Source of the DNA: Limnochordia bacterium
GTDB lineage: Bacteria; Bacillota; Limnochordia; Darwinibacteriales; DTU012
Reading direction: 5' to 3'
Assembly (NCBI GenBank): GCA_007116995.1
Contig: SKHL01000228.1
Coordinates: 1 to 10,035, forward strand
Length of the DNA: 10,035 nucleotides
The notes beneath the pieces were generated by a model that ran no database searches, was not told the DNA's origin, and saw nothing but the letters and a program-made list of their open reading frames with translations. The translations under genes and the position numbers were made by a program. Shown piece after piece: positions 1 to 6,683 of this stretch. Within the stretch, counting starts at the first letter, position 1; every line of letters starts with the position of its first letter.

Positions 1-765
1 CTGGCAGCCAGTGGTTTCAAACCTTTTGTGGCGACATATGCAGGTTTTTTAACCATGAGGGCCTGTGAGCAGATGAGAACCTTTGTGGCATATCCCAATC
101 TCAACGTAAAATTTATAGGGGCTAATGGAGGATTACATGGAGGTGAGCGTGAAGGTGTTACACATCAATTTTTTGAAGATTTAGGTATAGTACGCAGTAT
201 ACCAGGCATCAAAGTTGTGGTACCTGCAGATGGAAATGAAGTGTTTCAGGCAACGAAATCACTTGTTGATGTAGAAGGTCCGGCCTATCTTAGAGTTGGT
301 AATGGTAAAGAAGATACTATTTTTGAAAATAGTATTGATTTTGAACTGGGAAAAATGAGAACCTTATTTGATAAAGGAACGGATCTGGCTATTTTTGTCT
401 GTGGGCCAATTACAAGAAGAGTATTAGCTGCAGCTGAATTACTGGAAAGAAAGGATATAAGGATAAAAGTTATCGAGGCACATACATTAAAACCTCTAGA
501 TAAAAAAATAGTAGAAATATTAAAGAAGACAAATGCTGCTGTAACTGTAGAGGACCATAACATTATCGGCGGTCTTGGTAGTGCTATTACAGAATTGAGT
601 TCCGAAAACTACCCAGTCCCAGTTATTAGATTAGGCTTACAGGATGTATTTCCAGAATCAGGAGAAGCAGAAGCCTTACTGGATAAATATAATATGGGAA
701 TTAACGACATTGTACAGGCAGCTGAAAAAGCATTGGCAAAGAAAAATGAGTTTTGGTTAAGATAA
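1..765 (+). CDS. Split transketolase, C-terminal subunit (5' end outside window)
   Basis: The reading frame is open from base 1 to a TAA at 763-765, so the start lies upstream; the GTG at 28 is an internal valine. The 254 visible residues match the pyrimidine-binding and C-terminal domains of transketolase: GGLHGGEREGVTHQ and FEDLGIVRSIPG with VVPADGNE (the Pyr-domain loop region), GPAYLRVGN, then a C-terminal domain with HTLKPLDKKIV and VEDHNIIGGLGSAI. Stand-alone C-terminal halves are about 310 residues, so roughly 55 are missing. In the family such a subunit pairs with a separately encoded N-terminal thiamine-diphosphate subunit and moves two-carbon ketol units between sugar phosphates in the cytoplasm. 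The partner gene would be expected just upstream, outside the window. Codons are strongly AT-rich. The next gene begins 75 bases downstream on the same strand, suggesting an operon. The family call is firm; the exact sugar substrate is unknown, since split transketolases occur both in central metabolism and in dedicated sugar or sulfosugar pathways. Confidence 0.93.
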   Translation: MAASGFKPFVATYAGFLTMRACEQMRTFVAYPNLNVKFIGANGGLHGGEREGVTHQFFEDLGIVRSIPGIKVVVPADGNEVFQATKSLVDVEGPAYLRVGNGKEDTIFENSIDFELGKMRTLFDKGTDLAIFVCGPITRRVLAAAELLERKDIRIKVIEAHTLKPLDKKIVEILKKTNAAVTVEDHNIIGGLGSAITELSSENYPVPVIRLGLQDVFPESGEAEALLDKYNMGINDIVQAAEKALAKKNEFWLR

Positions 766-810
766 GCTTGCTTACTACCGTTTTCAAAATTGCAAAAGTG
801 GACAAATATA

Positions 811-839
811 TTGACAAAAAACGAAGGAATGGATATAAT
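811..839 (+). promoter_or_regulatory. Perfect sigma-A consensus promoter match across the racemase-like gene start
   Basis: TTGACA at 811-816 and TATAAT at 834-839 are separated by exactly 17 bases, so both hexamers and the spacing are ideal. Transcription would be expected to start near 846, which is inside the gene whose ATG is at 841. A transcript from here would therefore lack that start codon. It could drive the sulfatase gene downstream, or it could be a chance match in AT-rich DNA. Confidence 0.5.
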
Positions 840-840
840 T

Positions 841-1503
841 ATGAAAAAAATAGTGGCGATTTATACTGCAGATGCCCTTGTTAATCCTCTTAAAAAATTG
901 CATAAAGAAATAATACCTGAAAGTAAGATGATAAATATTGTAGATGATAGCTTAATACAGGAAGTAATAGAAAATGGTAAAGTAACTTTAGGTGTAAAAA
1001 GAAGAGTGCTCAAATATTATGAAGCTGCTATATATGATATTAAAGCAGATGTAATCTTGAACACCTGCTCTTCTGTTGGAGAACTCGTAGATATTGCCAA
1101 TGAATTTTTTGATAAACCAATTATTAAAATTGATGAACCAATGGCTGTAGAAGCAGTGAAAAAAGCAAAAAAAATCGGAGTACTGGCTACTTTGCCCACT
1201 ACTTTAAATCCTACAATAAGACTATTAAAAAAGCAGGCAGTTAAGATTAATAAAGAATGTGAAATTGTTAATGGATTAGCCAAAGGAGCCTTTCATGCTT
1301 TATTAGAAGGAAATAATGATAAACATGACCGGCTTATAATTGAAACTGCAAAAGATATAGCTGAAAAAGTTGATGTTTTAGTATTAGCACAGGGCTCTAT
1401 GGCCAGGATGAAAGATACATTGACAGATATAGCTGGTAAACCTGTATTAACAAGTCCAGCCTCAGGTTTACAATATGTCAGAAAAATCTTAAACTATATC
1501 TAG
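841..1503 (+). CDS. Asp/Glu racemase superfamily protein with a single catalytic-type cysteine
   Basis: A 220-residue cytoplasmic protein. It starts with a beta strand (KKIVAIYTA), has a cysteine in NTCSSVGE (Cys76), a Rossmann-like second half opening with KKIGVLATLPTT, and ends with a conserved-looking VLAQGSMARM segment. This layout fits the aspartate/glutamate/hydantoin racemase superfamily (Asp_Glu_race). Two-base racemases carry a second cysteine in the C-terminal strand; here that position reads Gln-Gly-Ser (Gly185, Ser186). A standard two-cysteine racemisation is therefore unlikely. Single-cysteine relatives include decarboxylases of the arylmalonate type, so another carbanion chemistry is possible, but the reaction is not known. 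I chose ATG 841 because the core fold begins there. The upstream in-frame TTG 790 and ATG 829 have poor ribosome binding sites. The binding site for 841 is itself weak: GAAGGA lies 12 bases upstream. The gene sits between the transketolase subunit and the sulfatase, in the same orientation. Confidence 0.82.
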   Translation: MKKIVAIYTADALVNPLKKLHKEIIPESKMINIVDDSLIQEVIENGKVTLGVKRRVLKYYEAAIYDIKADVILNTCSSVGELVDIANEFFDKPIIKIDEPMAVEAVKKAKKIGVLATLPTTLNPTIRLLKKQAVKINKECEIVNGLAKGAFHALLEGNNDKHDRLIIETAKDIAEKVDVLVLAQGSMARMKDTLTDIAGKPVLTSPASGLQYVRKILNYI

Positions 1504-1563
1504 CTATATACAAGTAACTATTGATAATTACTTATGATGATTACATGTGGGGAAAAACAAATA

Positions 1564-1571
1564 AGAGGCGG
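1564..1571 (+). promoter_or_regulatory. Ribosome binding site deciding the sulfatase start
   Basis: AGAGGCGG ends six bases before ATG 1578. The alternative TTG at 1521 has no comparable purine stretch, and the extra residues it would add do not resemble the sulfatase fold. Confidence 0.55.
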
Positions 1572-1577
1572 TTTTTA

Positions 1578-3143
1578 ATGAACAATAAACCTAATATACT
1601 TCATTTTTTTGTAGATCAGATGCGTTTTGATACAATTCGAGCTCTCGGGAATCCTATAATCAAAACTCCCAATCTGGATAAACTCTGTCAGAATGGTATT
1701 GCTTTTAGCAATGCTTATTCACCCTCGCCGGTCTGTATTTCGGCAAGATGTTCGATGATATATGGTCAGTATCCCATGAATACAGGCTGTTATGAAAATA
1801 CTTTAATGCCTACTGATGGACGCCAGTCTTTTATGGGGGCTTTAACTGATGGGGGTTACCGCACTCATGGAATTGGGAAATGTCATTTTACTCCTGATAG
1901 GCAAGCCCTGCGAGGTTTTGAAACAAGGGAAAGACAGGCAAGCAGTGCTAGTAATCTTGAAGGTGAAGATTATTTAAAGTATTTATCTGATAGAGGCTAT
2001 GATTATATTTGTGAAACAATTGGTGTAAAAGGAGAGATGTATTATATACCACAGCCTGCTCAGCTACCTCAGGAGGATCATCCTACCCAGTGGATTGGTG
2101 ATCGATCAATTGCTTTTCTCAAAGAACAAAAGGAAGCTGAGCAGCCCTGGTATCTTTTCTCTAGCTTTATTCATCCTCACCCACCTTTTACTCCACCAAA
2201 TCCCTGGCATAAATTATATCGTGCTGCTGAAATGCCTTTGCCCAAGGTACCCGATGATGTAGAGTCATTACAAACCTATGTTAATCGATGTCAGAATCGC
2301 TATAAATACAGGGATCAGGGGATTGATAATAATCTATTGCGCTGTATGAAAGCCTACTATTATTCTTGTATTTCGTTTCTTGACTATCAGGTTGGTCGAG
2401 TTATGGATACTCTCGAGGCTACTGGACAGTTGAAAAACACAATGATCTTATTTACTGGTGATCATGGAGAACACCTTGGAGACTATAACTGTTTTGGGAA
2501 GCGCAGTATGCACGATTCCAGCTCCAGAATCCCCTTCATTCTCAGTATGCCCGGGCGGTTTGAGGGAGGAAAGATCTGTGAAACTGCAGTTAGTTTAGTT
2601 GATGTTGCTCCTACTCTCCTGGGTGCAGCTAATCTTTCTCTTGATACTCTTCGAGTGGATGGAGTTGATGTTTATAATATTATTACAAGTAATTGTGATA
2701 GAGAACTGGTGTTTAGCCAGCTAGCCTATGATCAGACTAATTTTGTTGATAAGAATGACCCTAATAGTAAAATTCCTGAAGACTATCTAGAAGATGAGGA
2801 ACTGTTCAGAGCTGCAAGATCTTCATATATGGCTGTAAACAAAGATTGGAAATATTTTTATAGTGCTCCAGATAATCAGGAATATCTAATTGATAAAAAT
2901 AAGGATCCTGAAGAAAGACGAAATAAAGCTGGCGTGATATTCACTCGGGATACGTTGCTAGAGATGCGACACAAGTTATTTGCACACCTTCAGGAGGGTG
3001 GAGAAACTGCCGGTATCGATGGTGATTACTGGCGTAAGTTTCCGCAAGCAAAGGTACCAAAAGATCCTGATACAGGTCTTTTAATACAGGATACGTATAC
3101 CCCCTGGGCTGATATGGAAATTCCGGGATATACTGATATTTAA
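1578..3143 (+). CDS. Sulfatase family hydrolase, cytoplasmic
   Basis: A 521-residue alkaline-phosphatase-superfamily sulfatase. The N-terminus has the metal-binding Asp13 in VDQMRFD, followed by the active-site segment PVCISARCSMIYGQYP, where Cys53 would be oxidised to formylglycine and Arg57 is conserved. GIGKCHF supplies a further lysine/histidine pair. GDHGEHLGD (Asp295, His296) and FGKRSMHDSS (Lys308) complete the metal and sulfate site. The length is normal for the family. The cysteine motif reads C-I-S-A-R, with Ser where Pro or Ala is usual. There is no signal peptide, so it should act on a substrate already imported into the cytoplasm. ATG 1578 is preferred over TTG 1521 because AGAGGCGG lies six bases upstream and the fold starts at NKPNILHFFVDQ. 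Some relatives hydrolyse phosphonates or phosphodiesters rather than sulfate esters. It follows the racemase-like gene by 74 bases. Activation requires a formylglycine-generating or anaerobic maturase, which is not in this window. Confidence 0.9.
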   Translation: MNNKPNILHFFVDQMRFDTIRALGNPIIKTPNLDKLCQNGIAFSNAYSPSPVCISARCSMIYGQYPMNTGCYENTLMPTDGRQSFMGALTDGGYRTHGIGKCHFTPDRQALRGFETRERQASSASNLEGEDYLKYLSDRGYDYICETIGVKGEMYYIPQPAQLPQEDHPTQWIGDRSIAFLKEQKEAEQPWYLFSSFIHPHPPFTPPNPWHKLYRAAEMPLPKVPDDVESLQTYVNRCQNRYKYRDQGIDNNLLRCMKAYYYSCISFLDYQVGRVMDTLEATGQLKNTMILFTGDHGEHLGDYNCFGKRSMHDSSSRIPFILSMPGRFEGGKICETAVSLVDVAPTLLGAANLSLDTLRVDGVDVYNIITSNCDRELVFSQLAYDQTNFVDKNDPNSKIPEDYLEDEELFRAARSSYMAVNKDWKYFYSAPDNQEYLIDKNKDPEERRNKAGVIFTRDTLLEMRHKLFAHLQEGGETAGIDGDYWRKFPQAKVPKDPDTGLLIQDTYTPWADMEIPGYTDI

Positions 3144-3265
3144 CAAGATTAACGGTACTTTATGCAGAAGCATGGATATATCATACATTCCCCGATCTAT
3201 GTTATGTTCACAGCCATTACAGGAGGGTATTTCTGACCAATTCAGGGGTCTATCATACGGCCCTG

Positions 3266-3304
3266 AAAAACAGCCGTGCTCGTTAACTGGGCACGGCTGT
3301 TTTT
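3266..3304. terminator. Bidirectional intrinsic terminator
   Basis: AAAAACAGCCGTGC (3266-3279) pairs perfectly with GCACGGCTGTTTTT (3291-3304) around an 11-base loop, giving 14 base pairs including the A/T flanks. There is a T-run on the plus side, and the A-run becomes a T-run on the minus strand. It lies between the plus-strand sulfatase (stop 3143) and the minus-strand GpsA-like gene (stop 3315), so it can end transcription from both sides. The 120 bases before it (3144-3265) hold no gene that I can support. Confidence 0.92.
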
Positions 3305-3314
3305 CCTTATTCCT

Positions 3315-4340
3315 CTACATGTAGAACTGTTTCCAAGGAATATCCACTAGTTTCCCTTGATTGATGACCTGATCGATATGGGTTAATAATGGAAAATCCG
3401 ATACTTTTGCTAATCCCCGAACTGCTAGGTTCCGCAAGGCTCTGGCGATGCGAGTTGTAATCACAACCGATTCTAAGGTAATATCTTCTAGCTCCTGCAT
3501 GGCTTGGGCAAAGGATAAACCTCGACCTAGTAAAATCCCCAGTTTACGAGTACGCCCACCAAATACTGTTACATATAAGTCACTTACACCATAGAGCAGG
3601 CTTTCTTCTTTACCTCCGAATAACCTTACCAAGTGAGTCATTTCCCGGGTACTTTGTCCAAAAATAGCTGCCTGGGGGTTGTAGGCCTCCATACACCCAA
3701 CCCCCTCGTCCTTTTCAACTTGGCCAATTGCCAAGGTTATCCCGAGAGCATATGCATTTTTTAGTGCAACGGCCGATTCCACCCCGATCACATCTGTGGA
3801 TAGACTGATGTGATAATAAGGAGTTTCTAGAAGCCCCTTAAGCCTTACAAGTATGGACCGATCATCTCCACAAAACGCCACAGCAGAGTGGCGCTGATCT
3901 GCTAACTCATAGCTTGTACAGGGCCCTCCTATCGCATTAAACGATAATGATGAGTCCTTCTTCAAATGCTCTGGAAAGGGCTGCACGCTCCCATCCTCCA
4001 GTTCCTGAAGCCCCTTCGTCACCATTAAAACGGGTGGCTTTGTCGAGGGTATCTGTGGCACCACTTTTTCGGTAAACCAATCTATCCCAAAGCTGCTGAC
4101 TCCACCTATAATCAGATCCACTCCGATTAGTGCCTGTTCTAACTGTTCCAGTTGGAATGCATGAATTCCAGCTGGTAATTTACGCTTTAATGTGGGATGA
4201 AAACCCGTTTGCTTCACAGCGGTAATAACCTCACGGTCAAGATGGGTTCCTACAAGACGAACCTCATGGTTATTGTCCCGCAAAGGAAAACTCATAGCCG
4301 AGCCCATCATGCCAGCGCCTACGATTGTTATAATGCTCAT
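3315..4340 (-). CDS. GpsA-like NAD(P)-dependent glycerol-3-phosphate dehydrogenase family protein
   Basis: A 341-residue protein, the usual length for GpsA. A Rossmann nucleotide-binding motif GAGMMG (residues 8-13) opens the protein. VTKGL (Lys109) and ALKNAYALG (Lys194, the catalytic-lysine segment) follow. The helical C-terminal domain has NPQAAIFGQSTREM, GVSDLYVTVFGGRTRKLG and LLGRGLSFAQAM, matching the GpsA substrate-binding region. Family members interconvert dihydroxyacetone phosphate and sn-glycerol-3-phosphate for phospholipid synthesis. The sequence diverges from typical bacterial GpsA in places (GVSDLYVTVFGG instead of the usual GLGDLxxTC form), so it may be a paralogue with another 2-hydroxy/2-keto phosphate substrate. 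The start is set by GGGAGG eight bases before the ATG. It lies 96 bases downstream of the tocopherol cyclase family gene on the same strand, probably in one transcript, and ends at the strong shared terminator. Confidence 0.85.
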   Translation of the reverse strand: MSIITIVGAGMMGSAMSFPLRDNNHEVRLVGTHLDREVITAVKQTGFHPTLKRKLPAGIHAFQLEQLEQALIGVDLIIGGVSSFGIDWFTEKVVPQIPSTKPPVLMVTKGLQELEDGSVQPFPEHLKKDSSLSFNAIGGPCTSYELADQRHSAVAFCGDDRSILVRLKGLLETPYYHISLSTDVIGVESAVALKNAYALGITLAIGQVEKDEGVGCMEAYNPQAAIFGQSTREMTHLVRLFGGKEESLLYGVSDLYVTVFGGRTRKLGILLGRGLSFAQAMQELEDITLESVVITTRIARALRNLAVRGLAKVSDFPLLTHIDQVINQGKLVDIPWKQFYM

Positions 4341-4436
4341 ATGTGTATCCTCCCATAGTTACCACATTACTCCCAATATCCCAATCCCATATTCAGAGGG
4401 ATACTATGAAAATTCAGCTCATTCACGGTATCTTGG

Positions 4437-5483
4437 CTATAGTCTAGGACCCTGGAGACTGTTTTTTTCTTTCGCAGAAGCCGCTTCATCCTTTCGCAGT
4501 AACTCGTCGATGATTTTCATTTGGTCACCACCGTATTCTAACCCTGTTGCATCCGCTTTATCAGACCATACGCAGATCCCACTTTCATTTTCATGAAGAG
4601 AAACCTCTAGCTGTCCCTGTAAACACTCTTCCACCATGGGCACCATCTCTCCGTTGCGAGGGCCTCGACACAGAATAAAGGTTTCTGGTCGGCAGCTAGT
4701 TTGGATACGTAATCTATGCTTTTTATTGCTTACATGTATTTCCATATCGGGATTAGTCGATACAATTTCCATCTTACTGCCATTCATTGTCGTAAATTCA
4801 TAAAACGTATCGTCAAGATATAATCCAATTAAAAATCCCCGAAAACTAGTCCAAAGTAAGGGAATATGCCCAATAGAACAACTAACCGCAGCGTCACTGT
4901 GACGAAAGTGATTAGACTGTATCCATATCCAGGAGTAGGGAAACGCCCTTCCCCAGTTCTTTTCAATATATCCCTTGCCACCGTCGAAAGAAATTGTTTC
5001 TCCATTTTTCATCAGTTCTCCTGATAGACCCACCTCCATCGCGCAAACTTGACTGTAGCACTGCATACCCGGAATAAAGTTATATGCACCCATACTACCT
5101 GGTGACAGCCAACTATCGGACCAGCGCTTCGTGTAGGTAAAACTAAGTTCTCCTTCAATATTACATTGTTGAGTTTGAACGGTTACAGAGAAGCCTTGCA
5201 GGGTAAACTTACCCACATCCGTAAGGACTACCGCAAAGGGGCGATCGGTAGTTCGAAAAGCCGAGGTGGGAAGAGTAATATATTGATAGCTTACATCTTT
5301 GCCATCAAGTATCTGTAAAAAGGCATGGTGCTCATTTTCCTGCTTCCCCCAGAACACTCCAGGAATAAGGGCAAAGGAATATTTCCCGGATCTATCCACC
5401 ACTTTAAAGTACCAACCTTCAAAGAAATCTCGCATAGAATTACGACCATGGTAAAGATCGGGGTTAACCATCTGCTTGAACAT
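4437..5483 (-). CDS. Tocopherol cyclase family protein
   Basis: A 348-residue protein with the hallmarks of the tocopherol cyclase family (Tocopherol_cycl): FFEGWYFKVVD (residues 20-30), the segment GGKGYIEKNWGRAFPYSWIW (168-187) followed by QSNHF, and a C-terminal ATGLEYGGD (312-320). There is no signal peptide or membrane segment, so it should be cytoplasmic or peripheral. In plants and cyanobacteria the family forms the chromanol ring of vitamin E. Homologues in non-photosynthetic Bacillota have, as far as I know, no established function, so the cyclase activity should not be assumed. The fold is lipocalin-like and suited to a hydrophobic ligand. The start is set by GGAGG nine bases before the ATG. 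The neighbour downstream is a GpsA-like dehydrogenase, which hints at a lipid or prenyl-lipid role, but this is inference. The last 15 or so residues are charged and probably disordered. Confidence 0.88.
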   Translation of the reverse strand: MFKQMVNPDLYHGRNSMRDFFEGWYFKVVDRSGKYSFALIPGVFWGKQENEHHAFLQILDGKDVSYQYITLPTSAFRTTDRPFAVVLTDVGKFTLQGFSVTVQTQQCNIEGELSFTYTKRWSDSWLSPGSMGAYNFIPGMQCYSQVCAMEVGLSGELMKNGETISFDGGKGYIEKNWGRAFPYSWIWIQSNHFRHSDAAVSCSIGHIPLLWTSFRGFLIGLYLDDTFYEFTTMNGSKMEIVSTNPDMEIHVSNKKHRLRIQTSCRPETFILCRGPRNGEMVPMVEECLQGQLEVSLHENESGICVWSDKADATGLEYGGDQMKIIDELLRKDEAASAKEKNSLQGPRL

Positions 5484-5604
5484 AATAATGAACCTCCATT
5501 GGGATCTGTCACTTTTTTAAATTGATAATCTTATTAGTTATTGTAATCCCGCTTCTTTTTAAGCCGCTATTGATTTTCAGGGAAGCTGGAAGAGGTGACA
5601 TCTG
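5484..5604. other. Divergent intergenic region
   Basis: These 121 bases separate the minus-strand tocopherol cyclase family gene from the plus-strand receiver/kinase remnant and must hold any promoters for both. I see the ribosome binding sites (GGAGG for the minus gene; GAGGTG at 5592-5597 for the plus gene). A weak plus-strand pair, TTGATA (5522-5527) and TAATCC (5544-5549) with 16 bases between, is the best promoter candidate and is not convincing. No operator palindrome is evident. Confidence 0.4.
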
Positions 5605-6138
5605 ATGAGTGCGAGAATACTAATCATCGAAGACGAAAAAAAATTTGCCCGTTTTGTGGAGATGGAATTGAATTATGAAGGATATGAAGTAGTCAAAGCA
5701 TTAGACGGCCGGATCGGTCTTGAGTTAGCTGAATCTGAGGAGTTTGACCTTATTCTGCTAGACATTATGCTGCCTGGGTTAAATGGTATAGAGCTATTGC
5801 GTCGCATCCGTCGCAATAGCTCGGTTCACATCATCATGCTTACAGCGCGAGATAGCATGGCTTGGTTAGCTGTGCAGGATAATGGTATTGGTATTCCACC
5901 CGAAGCAGTATCGCGCATTTTTGATAGATTCTATCGTGCTGATGAGTCTCGAGCCCGAGCCACAGGAGGAACAGGGTTAGGTTTATCCATTGCGAAATGG
6001 ATTATTGAGCGTCATGGTGGATGTGTTGAGGTGTTAAGCCGCCAAGACATAGGTACCCGTGTTTCCATAGGGATTCCAGCATCCGTAATATCCCCCACCC
6101 TAAAAGCGAGTACAGAGAGACATCCTAACCTAGAATGA
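5605..6138 (+). pseudogene. Response regulator / histidine kinase deletion fusion (remnant of a two-component pair)
   Basis: The frame encodes 177 residues. Residues 1 to about 83 are the first four fifths of an OmpR/PhoB-type receiver domain: the acidic pair Glu9/Asp10, phosphoacceptor Asp53 in LILLDIMLPG, and switch Thr80 in IIMLTARD. From about residue 86 the sequence becomes the end of a histidine kinase ATPase domain: G1 box VQDNGIGIPPE, F box IFDRFYRADESR, and G2 box GGTGLGLSIAKWIIERHGG. Missing are the receiver's last strand with its lysine, the whole DNA-binding domain, and the kinase sensor, membrane, dimerisation/His and N-box parts. The simplest reading is an in-frame deletion joining an adjacent regulator and kinase gene, with the joint near 5854-5863. 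Neither half should work as a normal switch. The start has a good site (GAGGTG, 5592-5597) and no stop interrupts the frame, so it may still be translated. An assembly collapse is an alternative. It is the only plus-strand gene between 3315 and the right edge. Confidence 0.85.
5791..5822 (+). repeat. 11-bp perfect inverted repeat inside the receiver/kinase remnant
   Basis: GAGCTATTGCG (5791-5801) is mirrored by CGCAATAGCTC (5812-5822) across a 10-base spacer. It codes for part of the receiver domain (ELLRRIRRNSS), so protein constraint explains some of it. It lies some 30 to 40 bases before the inferred deletion joint and would fold into a stable hairpin in DNA or mRNA. Confidence 0.7.
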
Positions 6139-6195
6139 GAAGGAAATATCGTTTTCGACGTTACGTAGTCTTCTGGTTTTCGCTATGTTATATCA

Positions 6196-6675
6196 TTAAC
6201 TTATGGAAGGATCCTTTGGTTTAACATCCACTGTAGTAGCTCCAACAACCGTACTTACAACCGTGGTTTTCGCCCAACGGTCTCCTAGCCGCTGACCGCG
6301 ATTGTCTGATAGAAGTAAAACCAACTCAATAATGACCAAAATCATGGCTACAATTGGTCCAATAATCCAGCCAATCAAGGGAATAATCGCAATGAAATTA
6401 CCTAGTGTAATCGTAATATTTCTTTTCGCTGAAAGGGCGAAATCAATCGTCTCTCCCGCTAAACTCTGCACCTCGAGACTCATAATCTTCTTGCCAATAC
6501 TCTTGTTTTTCCATTGCTCATCTTTAGTAATTTGATACAGGATGGCATCTTTCAACAAGATATAAACCACACTGACTATACCCCCGATAACAGGAATTAC
6601 CACGAATACCCAGGCGATCAATCCGTCAATTAATGCTGCAATAACTCGATTACTCAGTTGTGCTTTCTCTCTCAT
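6196..6675 (-). CDS. RDD family membrane protein
   Basis: A 159-residue integral membrane protein. Hydrophobic segments lie at roughly residues 11-42 (one or two passes, AALIDGLIAWVFVVIPVIGG) and 91-122 (two close passes, IAIIPLIGWIIGPIVAMIL). RDD-family landmarks are present: Arg10 and Asp17 in the first helix, KNKSIGKKIMSLEV between the helix groups, and the terminal QRLGDRWAKTTVV. The family's general function is poorly defined; a role in ion exchange has been proposed for some members. ATG 6675 is chosen because GGGGAGG lies eight bases upstream. A longer frame opening at 6777 would start inside the promoter hexamer and adds a non-family extension. It is downstream of trkH on the same strand but has its own promoter, so it need not depend on the trk transcript. 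It faces the receiver/kinase remnant tail to tail, and I see no clear terminator in the 57 bases between them. Confidence 0.86.
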   Translation of the reverse strand: MREKAQLSNRVIAALIDGLIAWVFVVIPVIGGIVSVVYILLKDAILYQITKDEQWKNKSIGKKIMSLEVQSLAGETIDFALSAKRNITITLGNFIAIIPLIGWIIGPIVAMILVIIELVLLLSDNRGQRLGDRWAKTTVVSTVVGATTVDVKPKDPSIS

Positions 6676-6683
6676 CTCTTCTT

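Noticed and set aside
285..563. 92-codon minus-strand ORF
   Set aside because: It lies wholly inside the transketolase gene on the other strand, has no family resemblance and no ribosome binding site of note.
1017..1283. 88-codon minus-strand ORF
   Set aside because: Antisense shadow of the racemase-like gene.
3221..3324. AGGAGGG at 3221-3227 followed by an open frame
   Set aside because: There is no ATG, GTG or TTG at a usable distance, and the frame would run through the terminator hairpin, so I do not call a gene.
4273..4596. 107-codon plus-strand ORF
   Set aside because: It overlaps the ends of two well-supported minus-strand genes and has a low-complexity, non-protein-like sequence.
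5291..5525. Small ORFs on both strands near the cyclase gene start
   Set aside because: They are alternative frames of the tocopherol cyclase family gene and its leader.
6302..6535. 77-codon plus-strand ORF
   Set aside because: Antisense shadow of the RDD protein gene; its hydrophobic stretches mirror the membrane helices.
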